Shown here one piece after another: positions 9,131 to 17,366 of a stretch of 64,000 nt of DNA; position 1 is the first letter of the stretch, and every line of letters starts with the position of its first letter. The translations under genes were made by a program, and so were the position numbers. The DNA lies in contig NZ_JAUSZJ010000002.1 in assembly GCF_030817475.1 (NCBI RefSeq), forward strand, positions 248,001 through 312,000, given 5' to 3'. The stretch is from Streptomyces sp. V2I9 (GTDB taxonomy: Bacteria > Actinomycetota > Actinomycetes > Streptomycetales > Streptomycetaceae). The notes under the pieces were generated by a model, which was not told the origin of the DNA, did no database searches, and was given only the letters and a program-made list of their open reading frames with translations.

Positions 9131-9916
9131 TCAGCGGACGGGCGCTCCGGCGGCCAGGACGCGGCCTTCCGCGTACGTCAGCGCGGCGTCGGGAAGGGTG
9201 GCGACGCGGCCGCCCTGGAGCACGGTGAGCACGCCGGAGGGTTCGGCCGTCGGGGCGGGGTCCGCCCCGATCCGGCGCAGCGCCTGGGCGGCGACCGCTC
9301 CGGCGGAGCCGTGCAGGGCGAGCGGCGGGCGGCCGGGGCGCTGGACGGCGTCGCGGATGCGGGTGGCGACCAGCTCGTAGTGGGTGCAGCCGAGGACGAC
9401 GGCCCGGACGTCGGGCGGGGTCAGGGCGGCCGCCGCGGCGACGGCCCGGTCGATCCCCGACTCGTCGCCGTGCTCGACGGCGTCGGCGAGACCGGGGCAG
9501 GGGACCTCGGTTACCTCGGCGGAGCCGCCGAACTCCGCGATCAGTCCGCGCTGGTAGGGGCTGCCGGTGGTGGCCGGGGTGGCCCAGATGGCGACGGAGC
9601 CGCCGCCCGCCGCGGCGGGCTTGATCGCGGGGACGGTCCCGATGACCGGCAGCGCGGGCTCCAGCTCGGCGCGGATCGCCGGCAGGGCGTGGACCGAGGC
9701 CGTGTTGCAGGCGATGATCAGCGCGTCGGGGCGGCGGGCCGCCGCGGCGCGGGCGACGTCCAGGGCGAGGATGGTCAGGTCCTCGGGGGTGCGCGGCCCC
9801 CAGGGCATCGAGCCGGGGTCCGAGGAGAGCACCAGTTCGGCGTCGGGCCGCAGGCGGCGCACGGCGGCCGCTGCCGCCAGCAGGCCGATTCCGGAGTCCA
9901 TGAGCGCGATCTTCAC
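9131..9916 (-). CDS. Aspartate/glutamate racemase family protein
   Basis: 261 residues with both catalytic cysteines of the family: Cys70 in IIACNTAS and Cys177 in LGCTHYE, plus DSGIGLLAAA near the N-terminus where MurI enzymes have DSGxGGL. Glutamate racemases make D-glutamate for peptidoglycan. The altered glycine-rich loop (GIGLL) and the short C-terminus make a paralogue with another or a secondary role possible. The neighbours are not cell-wall biosynthetic genes. The start ATG 9916 gives MKIALMDSGIG directly at the first strand, as in the family. It is divergent from the glycosyltransferase gene, 58 bp away. Confidence 0.85.
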   Translation of the reverse strand: MKIALMDSGIGLLAAAAAVRRLRPDAELVLSSDPGSMPWGPRTPEDLTILALDVARAAAARRPDALIIACNTASVHALPAIRAELEPALPVIGTVPAIKPAAAGGGSVAIWATPATTGSPYQRGLIAEFGGSAEVTEVPCPGLADAVEHGDESGIDRAVAAAAALTPPDVRAVVLGCTHYELVATRIRDAVQRPGRPPLALHGSAGAVAAQALRRIGADPAPTAEPSGVLTVLQGGRVATLPDAALTYAEGRVLAAGAPVR

Positions 9917-9974
9917 CCGGTCACCCTAGCCGACAGCCCTTGCGGACCCGGCTCGGTGGGGCAGACTTCGGCGG

Positions 9975-11156
9975 ATGAGCGCCGTTGCCTGGATCGCCGT
10001 GGGTTCACTGATCGCGTGGGTGTGGCTGCTGCTGGGGCAGGGCTTCTACTGGCGGACGGACCAACGGCTCCCCCGGCGCGGCGACCCGGTGCGCTGGCCG
10101 TCGGTGGCGGTGGTGGTGCCGGCCCGCGACGAGGCGGAGATGCTGCCGGTGAGTCTGCCGTCGCTGCTGGTCCAGGACTATCCGGGGGACGCCCGGATCA
10201 TCCTCGTCGACGACTGCAGCAGCGACGGGACCGGGCAGCTGGGCCGGGACCTGGCCGCCCGGTGCGGAGGTCTGCCGCTGACCGTGGTGACGCCCGGGGA
10301 GCCGGAGCGGGGCTGGACGGGCAAGCTCTGGGCGCTGCGGCACGGGATCGCGGTGGCCCGGCGCGGGAGGCCGGACTTCCTGTTGCTGACCGACGCGGAC
10401 ATCGCCCATGAGCCGGACAGCCTGCGCGATCTGGTGGCCGCGGCCGGACCCGAGGGCGAGGGCGGTTTCGACCTGGTGTCGCAGATGGCGCGGCTGCGCG
10501 TGGAGAGCTTCTGGGAGCGGCTGGTGGTGCCCGCTTTCGTCTACTTCTTCGGGCAGCTCTACCCGTTCCGCCGGGTGAACCGGGTCCGGTCGCGGACCGC
10601 GGCGGCGGCCGGGGGCTGCGTCCTGCTGCGCACCGGGGCCGCCGAGCGTGCGCGGATTCCGGACTCGATCCGGCAGGCGGTGATCGACGACGTGTCGCTG
10701 GCCCGTGAGGTGCGGCGCGCGGGCGGCCGGATCTGGCTCGGGCTCGCGGAGCGGGTGGACAGTGTGCGTCCGTACCCCCGGCTGGCGGATCTGTGGCGGA
10801 TGGTCGCGCGCAGCGCGTACGCGCAGTTGCGGCACAGCCCGCTGCTGCTGGCGGGGACGGTGCCGGGGCTGCTGCTCGTCTACGTGGCCCCGCCCGGGAC
10901 GCTGGTGGCGGGCGTGCTGACGGGCGACGCGGCGGCGGCCTGGGCGGGCGGGGCCGCGTGGGCGGTGATGACGGTGACGTACCTGCCGATGCTGGCGTAC
11001 TACCGGCAGTCGCCGTGGCTGGGGCCGCTGCTGCCGGTGACGGCGGTGCTGTACCTGCTGATGACGGTGGACTCGGCGGTGCAGCACTACCGGGGGCGGG
11101 GCGCCGCCTGGAAGGGCCGCACCTACGCACGCCCGGAGGCCGCGCCCGACCGGTGA
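9975..11156 (+). CDS. HpnB-like family 2 glycosyltransferase
   Basis: 393 residues: an N-terminal membrane span (AWIAVGSLIAWVWLLLG), then a GT-A domain with VVVPARDEAEMLP, VDDCSSDGTG and a DADIAH metal-binding motif, then two or three C-terminal spans from about residue 285 on. This layout and the signature GWTGKLWALRHGI match the hopanoid-associated HpnB group. The product is probably a membrane-anchored transferase acting on a lipid. No squalene/hopene gene is in the window, so the substrate is open. The start ATG 9975 lies 58 bp from the divergent racemase gene. Confidence 0.85.
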   Translation: MSAVAWIAVGSLIAWVWLLLGQGFYWRTDQRLPRRGDPVRWPSVAVVVPARDEAEMLPVSLPSLLVQDYPGDARIILVDDCSSDGTGQLGRDLAARCGGLPLTVVTPGEPERGWTGKLWALRHGIAVARRGRPDFLLLTDADIAHEPDSLRDLVAAAGPEGEGGFDLVSQMARLRVESFWERLVVPAFVYFFGQLYPFRRVNRVRSRTAAAAGGCVLLRTGAAERARIPDSIRQAVIDDVSLAREVRRAGGRIWLGLAERVDSVRPYPRLADLWRMVARSAYAQLRHSPLLLAGTVPGLLLVYVAPPGTLVAGVLTGDAAAAWAGGAAWAVMTVTYLPMLAYYRQSPWLGPLLPVTAVLYLLMTVDSAVQHYRGRGAAWKGRTYARPEAAPDR

Positions 11157-11169
11157 CGCCGCCGGGACG

Positions 11170-11187
11170 CGTCCGGCCGGCCGGACG
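11170..11187. terminator. Palindrome between convergent genes
   Basis: An 18-bp perfect GC-rich palindrome (CGTCCGGCC and its complement) lies between the 3' ends of the glycosyltransferase and TerD genes. It can terminate in both directions. There is no T-tract, as is usual in this genus. Confidence 0.5.
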
Positions 11188-11195
11188 GCGGCGGG

Positions 11196-12461
11196 TCACT
11201 TGCGGCCGGGCGTCCAGTTCATGCCCCAGCCGTAGGCGGCGTCGATGGTGCGCTGCGGGCTGACACCCCGGTCCGGGACGAGGTAGCGGGCCTCGCGCTG
11301 CACGGTGAGGTCGCCGCCGTCGTTGGTGATGAGGGCGAGGGCGCAGACGGTGGAGGGCACGGTGCACTCGTCGAGGGAGAAGTCGACGGGCGCGCCGTTC
11401 TGCGGCTGGAGCGTGACCGTGGCGTGCAGGTCGGCGAAGCTCCGCGCGCCCTCGTAGACGGTGACGAAGATCAGGACGCGCCGCAGCAGGTTCTTGTGGT
11501 CGAGGTTGATGGTCATGTTCTCGCCGGTGGAGAGAGCGCCGGTGCGGTCGTCGCCGTCGAGGTGGATGAAGGGCGGCCTGTCCAGCGCGCCGAAGGCGTT
11601 GCCGAGTGCCTGGACGACGCCTTTGCGCCCGTCGGTGAGTTCGTACAGGGCGCAGAGGTCGAGATCGAGGTCGGCATGCATGGCGACGGCCCGTCCGAGC
11701 TTCGCTCCCCAGCCCTTGAACTGCTTGCGGACCTCCCAGTTGAGGTTGACGCGCAGGGCGCCGGAGGTGCCGCCCTGCTTGGTGAGCGAGACGGACGGGG
11801 CGCTCTTGGTCAGCGTGACCTTGGTCAGCCGTACGGGCGCGGGGGCGGGCGGAGCCGGGGCGACCGGGGCCGGTGCGGCGGGCCGGGGCTGCGACGGAGC
11901 GGCGGCGGGGGCCTGTGGGGCGGGCGGTGCGTGCTGCGGTTCGTCCACGGAGATACCGAAGTCGGTCGCCAGTCCTTCGAGGCCGCTGCTGTACCCCTGC
12001 CCGACCGCCCGGAACTTCCAGGCTCCCTGGCGCAGATACAGCTCGCCGAGGATGAAGGCGGTCTCGACCGTGGCGTCCGTGCTGTCGAAGCGGGCCAGCT
12101 CCGCGCCGCTGGTCGCGTCGGTGATCCGCACGTGGAGCCCGGCCACCCGGCCGAAGGCGCCGCCGTCCGCCGACGCCGCGATGACGACGCGCTCGATCGC
12201 GGGTTCGATCCTCCCGAAATCGACGACGAGGGTGTCGGTGACACGGTCGCCGGCGGTCTGCTTGCCCTCGTGCCGGACCGCGCCGGAGGCGTGGGAGGGC
12301 TGGTTGTAGAAGATGAAGTCCGCGTCGTCGCGGACCTTGCCCGCCACCAGCAGGAGGGCCGAGGCGTCGACGTCCGGGGCGCCGGGCGCGGCCTGTCGGC
12401 CCACCTCGACGCGTACGGTGCCGGCCGGCACCGGAACGTTGCTTCCCTTGTGCATGGTCAT
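11196..12461 (-). CDS. TerD-family protein with duplicated domain
   Basis: 421 residues. The N-terminal TerD domain (about 1-175) has [31 protein letters not shown] and the acidic calcium-binding pattern typical of tellurite-resistance/stress proteins. A proline/alanine-rich linker (about 185-225) joins it to a second TerD-like domain with [18 protein letters not shown] and [14 protein letters not shown] 12461 was chosen because the family starts at this point and GGGGG lies just upstream; longer in-frame starts exist to 12506. Streptomyces carry several TerD proteins with roles in stress or development rather than tellurite export. It stands alone here. Confidence 0.9.
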   Translation of the reverse strand: MTMHKGSNVPVPAGTVRVEVGRQAAPGAPDVDASALLLVAGKVRDDADFIFYNQPSHASGAVRHEGKQTAGDRVTDTLVVDFGRIEPAIERVVIAASADGGAFGRVAGLHVRITDATSGAELARFDSTDATVETAFILGELYLRQGAWKFRAVGQGYSSGLEGLATDFGISVDEPQHAPPAPQAPAAAPSQPRPAAPAPVAPAPPAPAPVRLTKVTLTKSAPSVSLTKQGGTSGALRVNLNWEVRKQFKGWGAKLGRAVAMHADLDLDLCALYELTDGRKGVVQALGNAFGALDRPPFIHLDGDDRTGALSTGENMTINLDHKNLLRRVLIFVTVYEGARSFADLHATVTLQPQNGAPVDFSLDECTVPSTVCALALITNDGGDLTVQREARYLVPDRGVSPQRTIDAAYGWGMNWTPGRK

Positions 12462-12639
12462 GGTCGCCCCCATCGCGAATCCGGCTGCCCGCAGGCATGT
12501 CCCCACAACCTAGTGCCCCGTCGCGACGGAGCGTCCCCCGCCGGTCTCGGGACTCCCCCGGCGGTTGCCGTCCGCCGCCCCGTCGCGTTCCAGGAGTCTC
12601 CGAGGCTCCTCGGTGTGGCCAGGAGGGCGACGATCGACG

Positions 12640-14277
12640 TCAGTCGCGGCGACCCAGGATCAACAGCGCGTCCCCGACCGGCCGTTCACCGCCGGCGTCG
12701 GACGGGTCGGTCAGCAGGCGGTCGTTCACGACCATGGCCGTCGAGCCGCCGCCGTCGAAGTTGACCGCGTCCCGCAGCCCCAGCGACCGGGCGACGGCCG
12801 CGCTCTCGGGAATGCTGAGCCCGAGCGCGTCGGTGTCGCGCCCCTCCGCCGTGACCAGCACGGTCCGTCCGGTGGCGTCGATCCCGGCCAGAGTGCGCGG
12901 GTTCCGCTTGTGCGTCCAGCCGTAGAAGAAGCTCGGGTTGTCCGCGTGCACCATGCCGTCGGCAGCCGCCGTCACATGGGCCCTGCCGTCACGGACCAGT
13001 TCGGGCCCGCCGTTGAGGATGCTCGTCGAGGGCGGCGTGGACAGCGGACGGCCGTGCCCGTCGAGCAGCCCCGTCCTCACGCGCAGGCGTTCCCCCGGCC
13101 GGGCCAGCCGCGCGAGCGCCTCGGCCCGGTCGCCGGTGGCCTGGACGGAACCGCCACCCTCCGGGAGTGCTCCGCCGCGCGGCGACCGGAGTTCCACCAC
13201 CAGCCCGCGGGAGTCGAGAACGGCCTCGGCGCCCTCGCCCGCCGGAGTCCGCTTTCCGAAGTCCGCCGTGAAGGCGACGAGTTCGTCCTCGTCGTTGCAG
13301 GTCACATCGTGCAGGGGCCGTGAGGTGGGGGTGTCGTCCGCGGTGCCGCCGCAGTTCCTGACGAGGCCCGGTACCCGGTTGATCCCATCCAGCGGCAGCT
13401 TCCCGGCGCGGCCGGCGATGTGTCCCGTCCAGGTGGTCCGGACGATCCGGCTCCGGCCGTCTTCGCCGGTCATCAGAGCGGGACGCCCGCTGACCGGCTC
13501 GCTCAGTGTCCGGCCGTCGTACACACCGACTCCGGCCGGGTCCCCGGGGGCTCCGGAGCGCGGGTCGAGGACGAAGAAGCCGGAGTTGACAGCGGCCGTC
13601 GCACCACGGTCCGCGGCCAGACGGCTGGTCTTCTCGCGCTGTTCCAGATCGGCGCCGTACGACGCTTCGAGGCTGCCCCGGAACCGGCGCGGATCGATGG
13701 TGAGGACATCGACCCGCCATGGACCCCGGTCCTCGGCGTTCCCGTCCCAGCCCGTGTACGTGGCCGCCCCGGCGTGGCCCGCCGCCCTCAGCCGGCTCCG
13801 TTCGGCGTCCGCGGCGGACTGCGAGTCGAAGGCGCCCACCCGGACGCGCCAGCCGAGCGTGCCACCCGCGTAGTCGGCGACGGCCTGTGCGGTCACCTTC
13901 TCGGTCCGGGCGTCGAAGCCCCCGCCTCGCAGCACGCCCACCAGTTCCTCGGCACTCGTCCGGTCCTTCAGGGCGGTCGGCGGCGCGTCGGGGTCCGGTG
14001 ACGTCCGACCGGCGGGAATGGACATCTCGACCGTCCACGGCAGCGCCGGAGCATCCGCGCCGCGCACGATGCGGGTGAGGGTGACGCCGGCCTGGAGCGT
14101 CGTCGTCGTACGCGTCTCGCTCAGGCCGGGTGCGCCGAGAGGCAGCACGCGTTCCGGTCCCGGCCCGCCGGACGTCGCCGTGGCGGGACCGGGCAGCGTG
14201 CTCGCCGCCAGCAGGACGGACAACACCACGCCTGAGCCGAGCAGTTTCCTCTTCGTACGCGCCCCGGACACCCGCAT
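12640..14277 (-). CDS. Exported SPOR-domain phosphodiester glycosidase (NAGPA) family protein
   Basis: 545 residues. A signal peptide (RTKRKLLGSGVVLSVLLAAS, AxA-like site near GPATA) is followed by a SPOR-like repeat region at about 100-190 (AVADYAGGTLGWRVRVGAFD). A phosphodiester glycosidase domain then runs from about 200 to the end, with AAVNSGFFV, ILNGGPELV and the signature VNFDGGGSTAMVV. NAGPA-type domains remove sugars linked through phosphodiesters, and SPOR domains bind denuded peptidoglycan, so a cell-wall substrate is likely. Start ATG 14277 has GGAAGAG upstream; longer starts to 14361 would put 28 residues before the signal. The next same-strand gene upstream encodes an exported SGNH hydrolase. 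Confidence 0.87.
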   Translation of the reverse strand: MRVSGARTKRKLLGSGVVLSVLLAASTLPGPATATSGGPGPERVLPLGAPGLSETRTTTTLQAGVTLTRIVRGADAPALPWTVEMSIPAGRTSPDPDAPPTALKDRTSAEELVGVLRGGGFDARTEKVTAQAVADYAGGTLGWRVRVGAFDSQSAADAERSRLRAAGHAGAATYTGWDGNAEDRGPWRVDVLTIDPRRFRGSLEASYGADLEQREKTSRLAADRGATAAVNSGFFVLDPRSGAPGDPAGVGVYDGRTLSEPVSGRPALMTGEDGRSRIVRTTWTGHIAGRAGKLPLDGINRVPGLVRNCGGTADDTPTSRPLHDVTCNDEDELVAFTADFGKRTPAGEGAEAVLDSRGLVVELRSPRGGALPEGGGSVQATGDRAEALARLARPGERLRVRTGLLDGHGRPLSTPPSTSILNGGPELVRDGRAHVTAAADGMVHADNPSFFYGWTHKRNPRTLAGIDATGRTVLVTAEGRDTDALGLSIPESAAVARSLGLRDAVNFDGGGSTAMVVNDRLLTDPSDAGGERPVGDALLILGRRD

Positions 14278-14521
14278 GTCCGGCACTCTTCCCTCCTGGC
14301 CTTCCGGCACTTCCACCTCTGGCACTCGTGACGTCTGCATGACGGGCGGGTTCTCCCTCATCCGGAATGGCGGAACGGATCGTTCCCCGCCGATTCGAGA
14401 TCACCGGGACGACGGTCCGGGAACAACGGGGCGACCGCCCGGCGACGACGGGACGACCGCCCGGCCGGGTCGGCCGCGCGGTGGGGGCCCGTGGGGCACG
14501 ACGAAGCTCCGGGACCCACCG

Positions 14522-15670
14522 TCACAGCACGGTCCGGAGCACCTTCGCGTAGGCGTCGGCGTAACGCGCCATGCCGAGGTCGCTGGGGTGCGAACCGTCG
14601 GTCGTCGCCTCGTCGTCGTCACCGAGGATGTCCTCGCCCCGGAGGTAGCTGAGCCCTCGCACCCCGGACCTGCGGAGGTTGCGATAGACCTCGCGGTACG
14701 CGCCCCGGCTGCCGTGGTGCCGTTCGCGGAGCGCCCCGACCAGCCACGCGTGGGAGTACGTCCGGTCCTCGGCCATCACGATCGGAGTGTGCGGGCGGGC
14801 CGCGCGGAGGCGGCGGATCAACGGCTCGCCGCGCTCGGCCACCAGTTCCGGCCCCATGTTGGGCAGACAGTCGATGACGTACACGGCGGGGTCGAGCTCC
14901 GCGAGCAGATCGGCGACCTCCGGTTCCATGAAGGCGTTGCCGGAGAACCCGAGGTTGACGGTCGGCCGCCCGAAGCGTCGGCCCAGGATGGCGGGGAAGG
15001 CCATGCCGGGCCGCGAGGCGCAGGCGCCCTGCGCGATCGACGATCCGTAGAAGAGGACCGTTCCCCTGGTCCGCGGCGCCACCGGGTGGAACGAGGCGCC
15101 GGGCTCCACTCCGATCTCCAGCGACTCGACGCCGTTGTACAGCGGCAGATACGCCGTGTACCGGCGCATCCCCGGATCGACGCCGCTCACCAGGCGTGCC
15201 TCCACGGCACGGGCGGTCGGCCTGGCCACCCCCGCCCAGCGCTCCCGGCCGCGGGAGTCCTGCGCGTAGAGGTCGAGGCCGCTCACCCCGGTGGCGGGCA
15301 TGTGCGGCATCGCCAGGCTGGGCGACGTGAGGACGTAACGGGCGTACACGGCGGCGGAGTCGGTCCGGAAGCGCACCTGCATGCCCGAGGAGTTGCGGCT
15401 GAGCCGCCAGATCACCGGTCGCACGGAAGCCTCCGCCCGCGCGGGCAGCCGGTCGTAGAAGAGCGCGGTGTCCTCCCAGCCCTTGCCCTCGACGCCCCAC
15501 TGCCGCACGTCCCGCCAGGTGACGCCCTCGTCGATCGTCTCCCCGGCATCCGGTGCGGCCGCGCCCGCGTCGGCCTCCGCCCTGCCGGTCCCCGGCCCGA
15601 GCACCATGGCTCCGGCACCCAGGGCCGCCAGGCCGAGAACCTGCTTCCGGTCGAGTCCCCGTCGTTCCAA
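14522..15670 (-). CDS. Exported SGNH/GDSL-type hydrolase
   Basis: 382 residues. TTG 15670 follows GGAGAGG at ideal spacing and gives MERRGLDRKQVLGLAALG, a twin-arginine-like export signal; a longer GTG start at 15763 is possible. A beta-sandwich N-terminal part precedes the SGNH domain, whose blocks are YGSSIAQGA (catalytic Ser), NLGFSGNAFM (Gly and Asn) and DGSHPSDLGM (Asp and His). Enzymes of this type remove acyl groups from polysaccharides or act as lipases. The neighbouring exported phosphodiester glycosidase suggests a shared envelope-glycan task. The 244 bp between the two genes contain GC-rich short repeats and no gene. Confidence 0.88.
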   Translation of the reverse strand: MERRGLDRKQVLGLAALGAGAMVLGPGTGRAEADAGAAAPDAGETIDEGVTWRDVRQWGVEGKGWEDTALFYDRLPARAEASVRPVIWRLSRNSSGMQVRFRTDSAAVYARYVLTSPSLAMPHMPATGVSGLDLYAQDSRGRERWAGVARPTARAVEARLVSGVDPGMRRYTAYLPLYNGVESLEIGVEPGASFHPVAPRTRGTVLFYGSSIAQGACASRPGMAFPAILGRRFGRPTVNLGFSGNAFMEPEVADLLAELDPAVYVIDCLPNMGPELVAERGEPLIRRLRAARPHTPIVMAEDRTYSHAWLVGALRERHHGSRGAYREVYRNLRRSGVRGLSYLRGEDILGDDDEATTDGSHPSDLGMARYADAYAKVLRTVL

Positions 15671-15974
15671 GGCGTACCTCTCCTTCCACGGTCGGCGAGG
15701 CCGGCCACTCGCCCCCGCGCCGGGTGGACCGGACCCGCCAACGGTGCTGGTGGTGGAGACCACTCGTCAAGACACGTGCGGAGCCGGCCTCGGCGGGGTC
15801 GTCGCCCGGCTCCCCCGTCCGCAGCCGGAGGGGTGGGTTCCGCGGCGAACGCCCGACGATTAACAGGGGCTTTAGCGATGTTTAGGCATGTCGGCCAGAT
15901 ACAACCGGAATAAATCGGATAACCCGAAGATTGGGGCTCCCCATCCAGCACATCGTGGGCTTAACTTAGGTGGC
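15671..15974. promoter_or_regulatory. AT-richer divergent intergenic region
   Basis: The stretch between the SGNH gene and the DUF6643 gene holds no gene. From about 15860 to 15970 it is clearly less GC-rich than the surroundings (taaatcggataaccc, ggctttagcg), as promoters are. It includes a short GGGG-CT-CCCC dyad near 15932-15941. Two divergent promoters are expected here. Confidence 0.5.
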
Positions 15975-16460
15975 ATGACGTCCCCCCGCTCCACCTTCGG
16001 CGGCGGCTACCGCGCCGCGTCGTTCCCCGACACTCCGATCTACGACTCCTTGGTCGCGGAGCGGGGAACCCCTCAGATCGCCCCCATCCAGGTCCCGGCC
16101 GCCTACGACACGGGCAACAGCTACCTTCCGGCCCTGCCGTCGGCGCTGCCGGCCCTGCCCGCCGCCCCGGCGCAGCAGACCGGCTCCTACGGCTACCCGC
16201 ACCAGCAGCCGATGCCGCAGTACCAGCAGGCTCCGGCGCAGCACGCGCCGATGCAGCCCGCCCAGCTGCAGCACGCGCCCGCGCCGTACATCCCGCAGCA
16301 GCCCTCGGCCGTGCGCGGCTATCCGCAGCAGCCCCAGCCGCCGCGCCCCGCGCCCGCCACCGGGTACGAGGCGATGCGCCCGGCCTCGCCGCGGCCCGCC
16401 CCGGCGCAGTCGCCGTACGAGGACCCGTACAACCGGCCGTACCAGGGCCGGGGATACTGA
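15975..16460 (+). CDS. DUF6643-like proline/glutamine-rich small protein
   Basis: 161 residues. The first 40 are ordered and conserved-looking (MTSPRSTFGGGYRAASFPDT, then PIYDSLVAERGTPQIAPIQV). The rest is low complexity, rich in Pro, Gln, Ala and Tyr, with repeated AQHAP/QQP motifs, and ends YNRPYQGRGY. I recognise it as the Streptomyces-restricted DUF6643 type; no function is known. AGGTGG lies only one to two bases before ATG 15975, so initiation may be unusual; no better in-frame start exists nearby. It has no signal peptide or membrane span. Confidence 0.82.
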   Translation: MTSPRSTFGGGYRAASFPDTPIYDSLVAERGTPQIAPIQVPAAYDTGNSYLPALPSALPALPAAPAQQTGSYGYPHQQPMPQYQQAPAQHAPMQPAQLQHAPAPYIPQQPSAVRGYPQQPQPPRPAPATGYEAMRPASPRPAPAQSPYEDPYNRPYQGRGY

Positions 16461-16540
16461 ACCTCGATTCCGTCGTGCGGCACTGTGCGCCGGGGGGCGC
16501 ACCCGCCGTCCCGCGCGCCCTGGACACGGGGGTGCCTCCG

Positions 16541-17212
16541 ATGCCCGGCCGCACCCCGGTCCCGCCCGGCCGGTGGCCGATCGAGGGGGACGGGGGCTCA
16601 GGGGTGCGCGTGCTGTGGGAGATGCTGCGCGGGCGGTGTGATCCGCTGCGCGGTGCCGCCGACCGGCACGAGGCGTGGGTGGCGCTCGGGGCGCTGCTGC
16701 TCCTCCTGGTCGGGGCCCCGGTCGCCGGGTGGGCGGGCGGTGCGGTCGCCGACGCCTCGCTGGAGCGGTCGGTACGGGCCCAGCACGCGGAGCGCCGCGC
16801 GGTCGAGGCGGTCGTGGTGGGCCCGGCGCCCCGGCGGGAACGGTTCGGCGGCGATCCCGAGGGCGGGGTTCGACGGAGCGCGCACCCACGGGTGACGGCT
16901 TCCTGGCAGGCGCCGGACGGCAGCCCGCGCACCGGGGAGGTGGCCACCGCGTCGCGTCCCGGTCCACCGGGGTCCCCGTTGCGGATCTGGACGGACGCGG
17001 CGGGTCTGGCGGTTCCGCCGCCGATGGACGGCCGGACCGCCCGGACCCATGCGGTGCTGGGCGGCGTCGGCGCCTTCCTGCTCGCCGCCGGGTGCGTCGA
17101 GGCGGGCCGGCGGGTGGTCGTGGGGCGCATGGTGCGGCGGCGCCACGAACGGCTCGACCGGGAGTGGGCCGCGACGGCTCCGCTCTGGGGCAGGACCGGA
17201 ACGGGCGGCTGA
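16541..17212 (+). CDS. Rv1733c-like two-span membrane protein
   Basis: 223 residues from ATG 16541, which has GGGGG at 16528-16532. Two membrane spans bracket an extracellular domain: the first is [20 protein letters not shown] at about residues 46-66, the second is [19 protein letters not shown] near 170-190. Between them come [10 protein letters not shown] and [17 protein letters not shown], the pattern of mycobacterial Rv1733c and its many Streptomyces paralogues. The function is unknown. A GTG at 16602 is a shorter start. The base composition and codon use are like those of its neighbours. Confidence 0.82.
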   Translation: MPGRTPVPPGRWPIEGDGGSGVRVLWEMLRGRCDPLRGAADRHEAWVALGALLLLLVGAPVAGWAGGAVADASLERSVRAQHAERRAVEAVVVGPAPRRERFGGDPEGGVRRSAHPRVTASWQAPDGSPRTGEVATASRPGPPGSPLRIWTDAAGLAVPPPMDGRTARTHAVLGGVGAFLLAAGCVEAGRRVVVGRMVRRRHERLDREWAATAPLWGRTGTGG

Positions 17213-17366
17213 CCACGGCCGCCCCGTCGAAAGCCGCGGCTCCCGGCGGGGCCGACTCGTCAACTCCCTCCCCTCACGCGCGCTACGGTGGTCCGACCCG
17301 TCCGCCTCCCCGGGGACGGACGGGCCCGAGGCATCGCACAGCACGAGGTGGGGGCACAGCAACGCC

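Noticed and set aside
9975..11156. The HpnB-like glycosyltransferase as part of a hopanoid cluster
   Set aside because: No squalene synthase, hopene cyclase or other hpn gene is present on either side.
17049..17366. An in-frame upstream extension of the beta-helix/AAA gene
   Set aside because: It overlaps the Rv1733c-like gene in another frame, and its translation is unlike protein; the clear start is ATG 17367.
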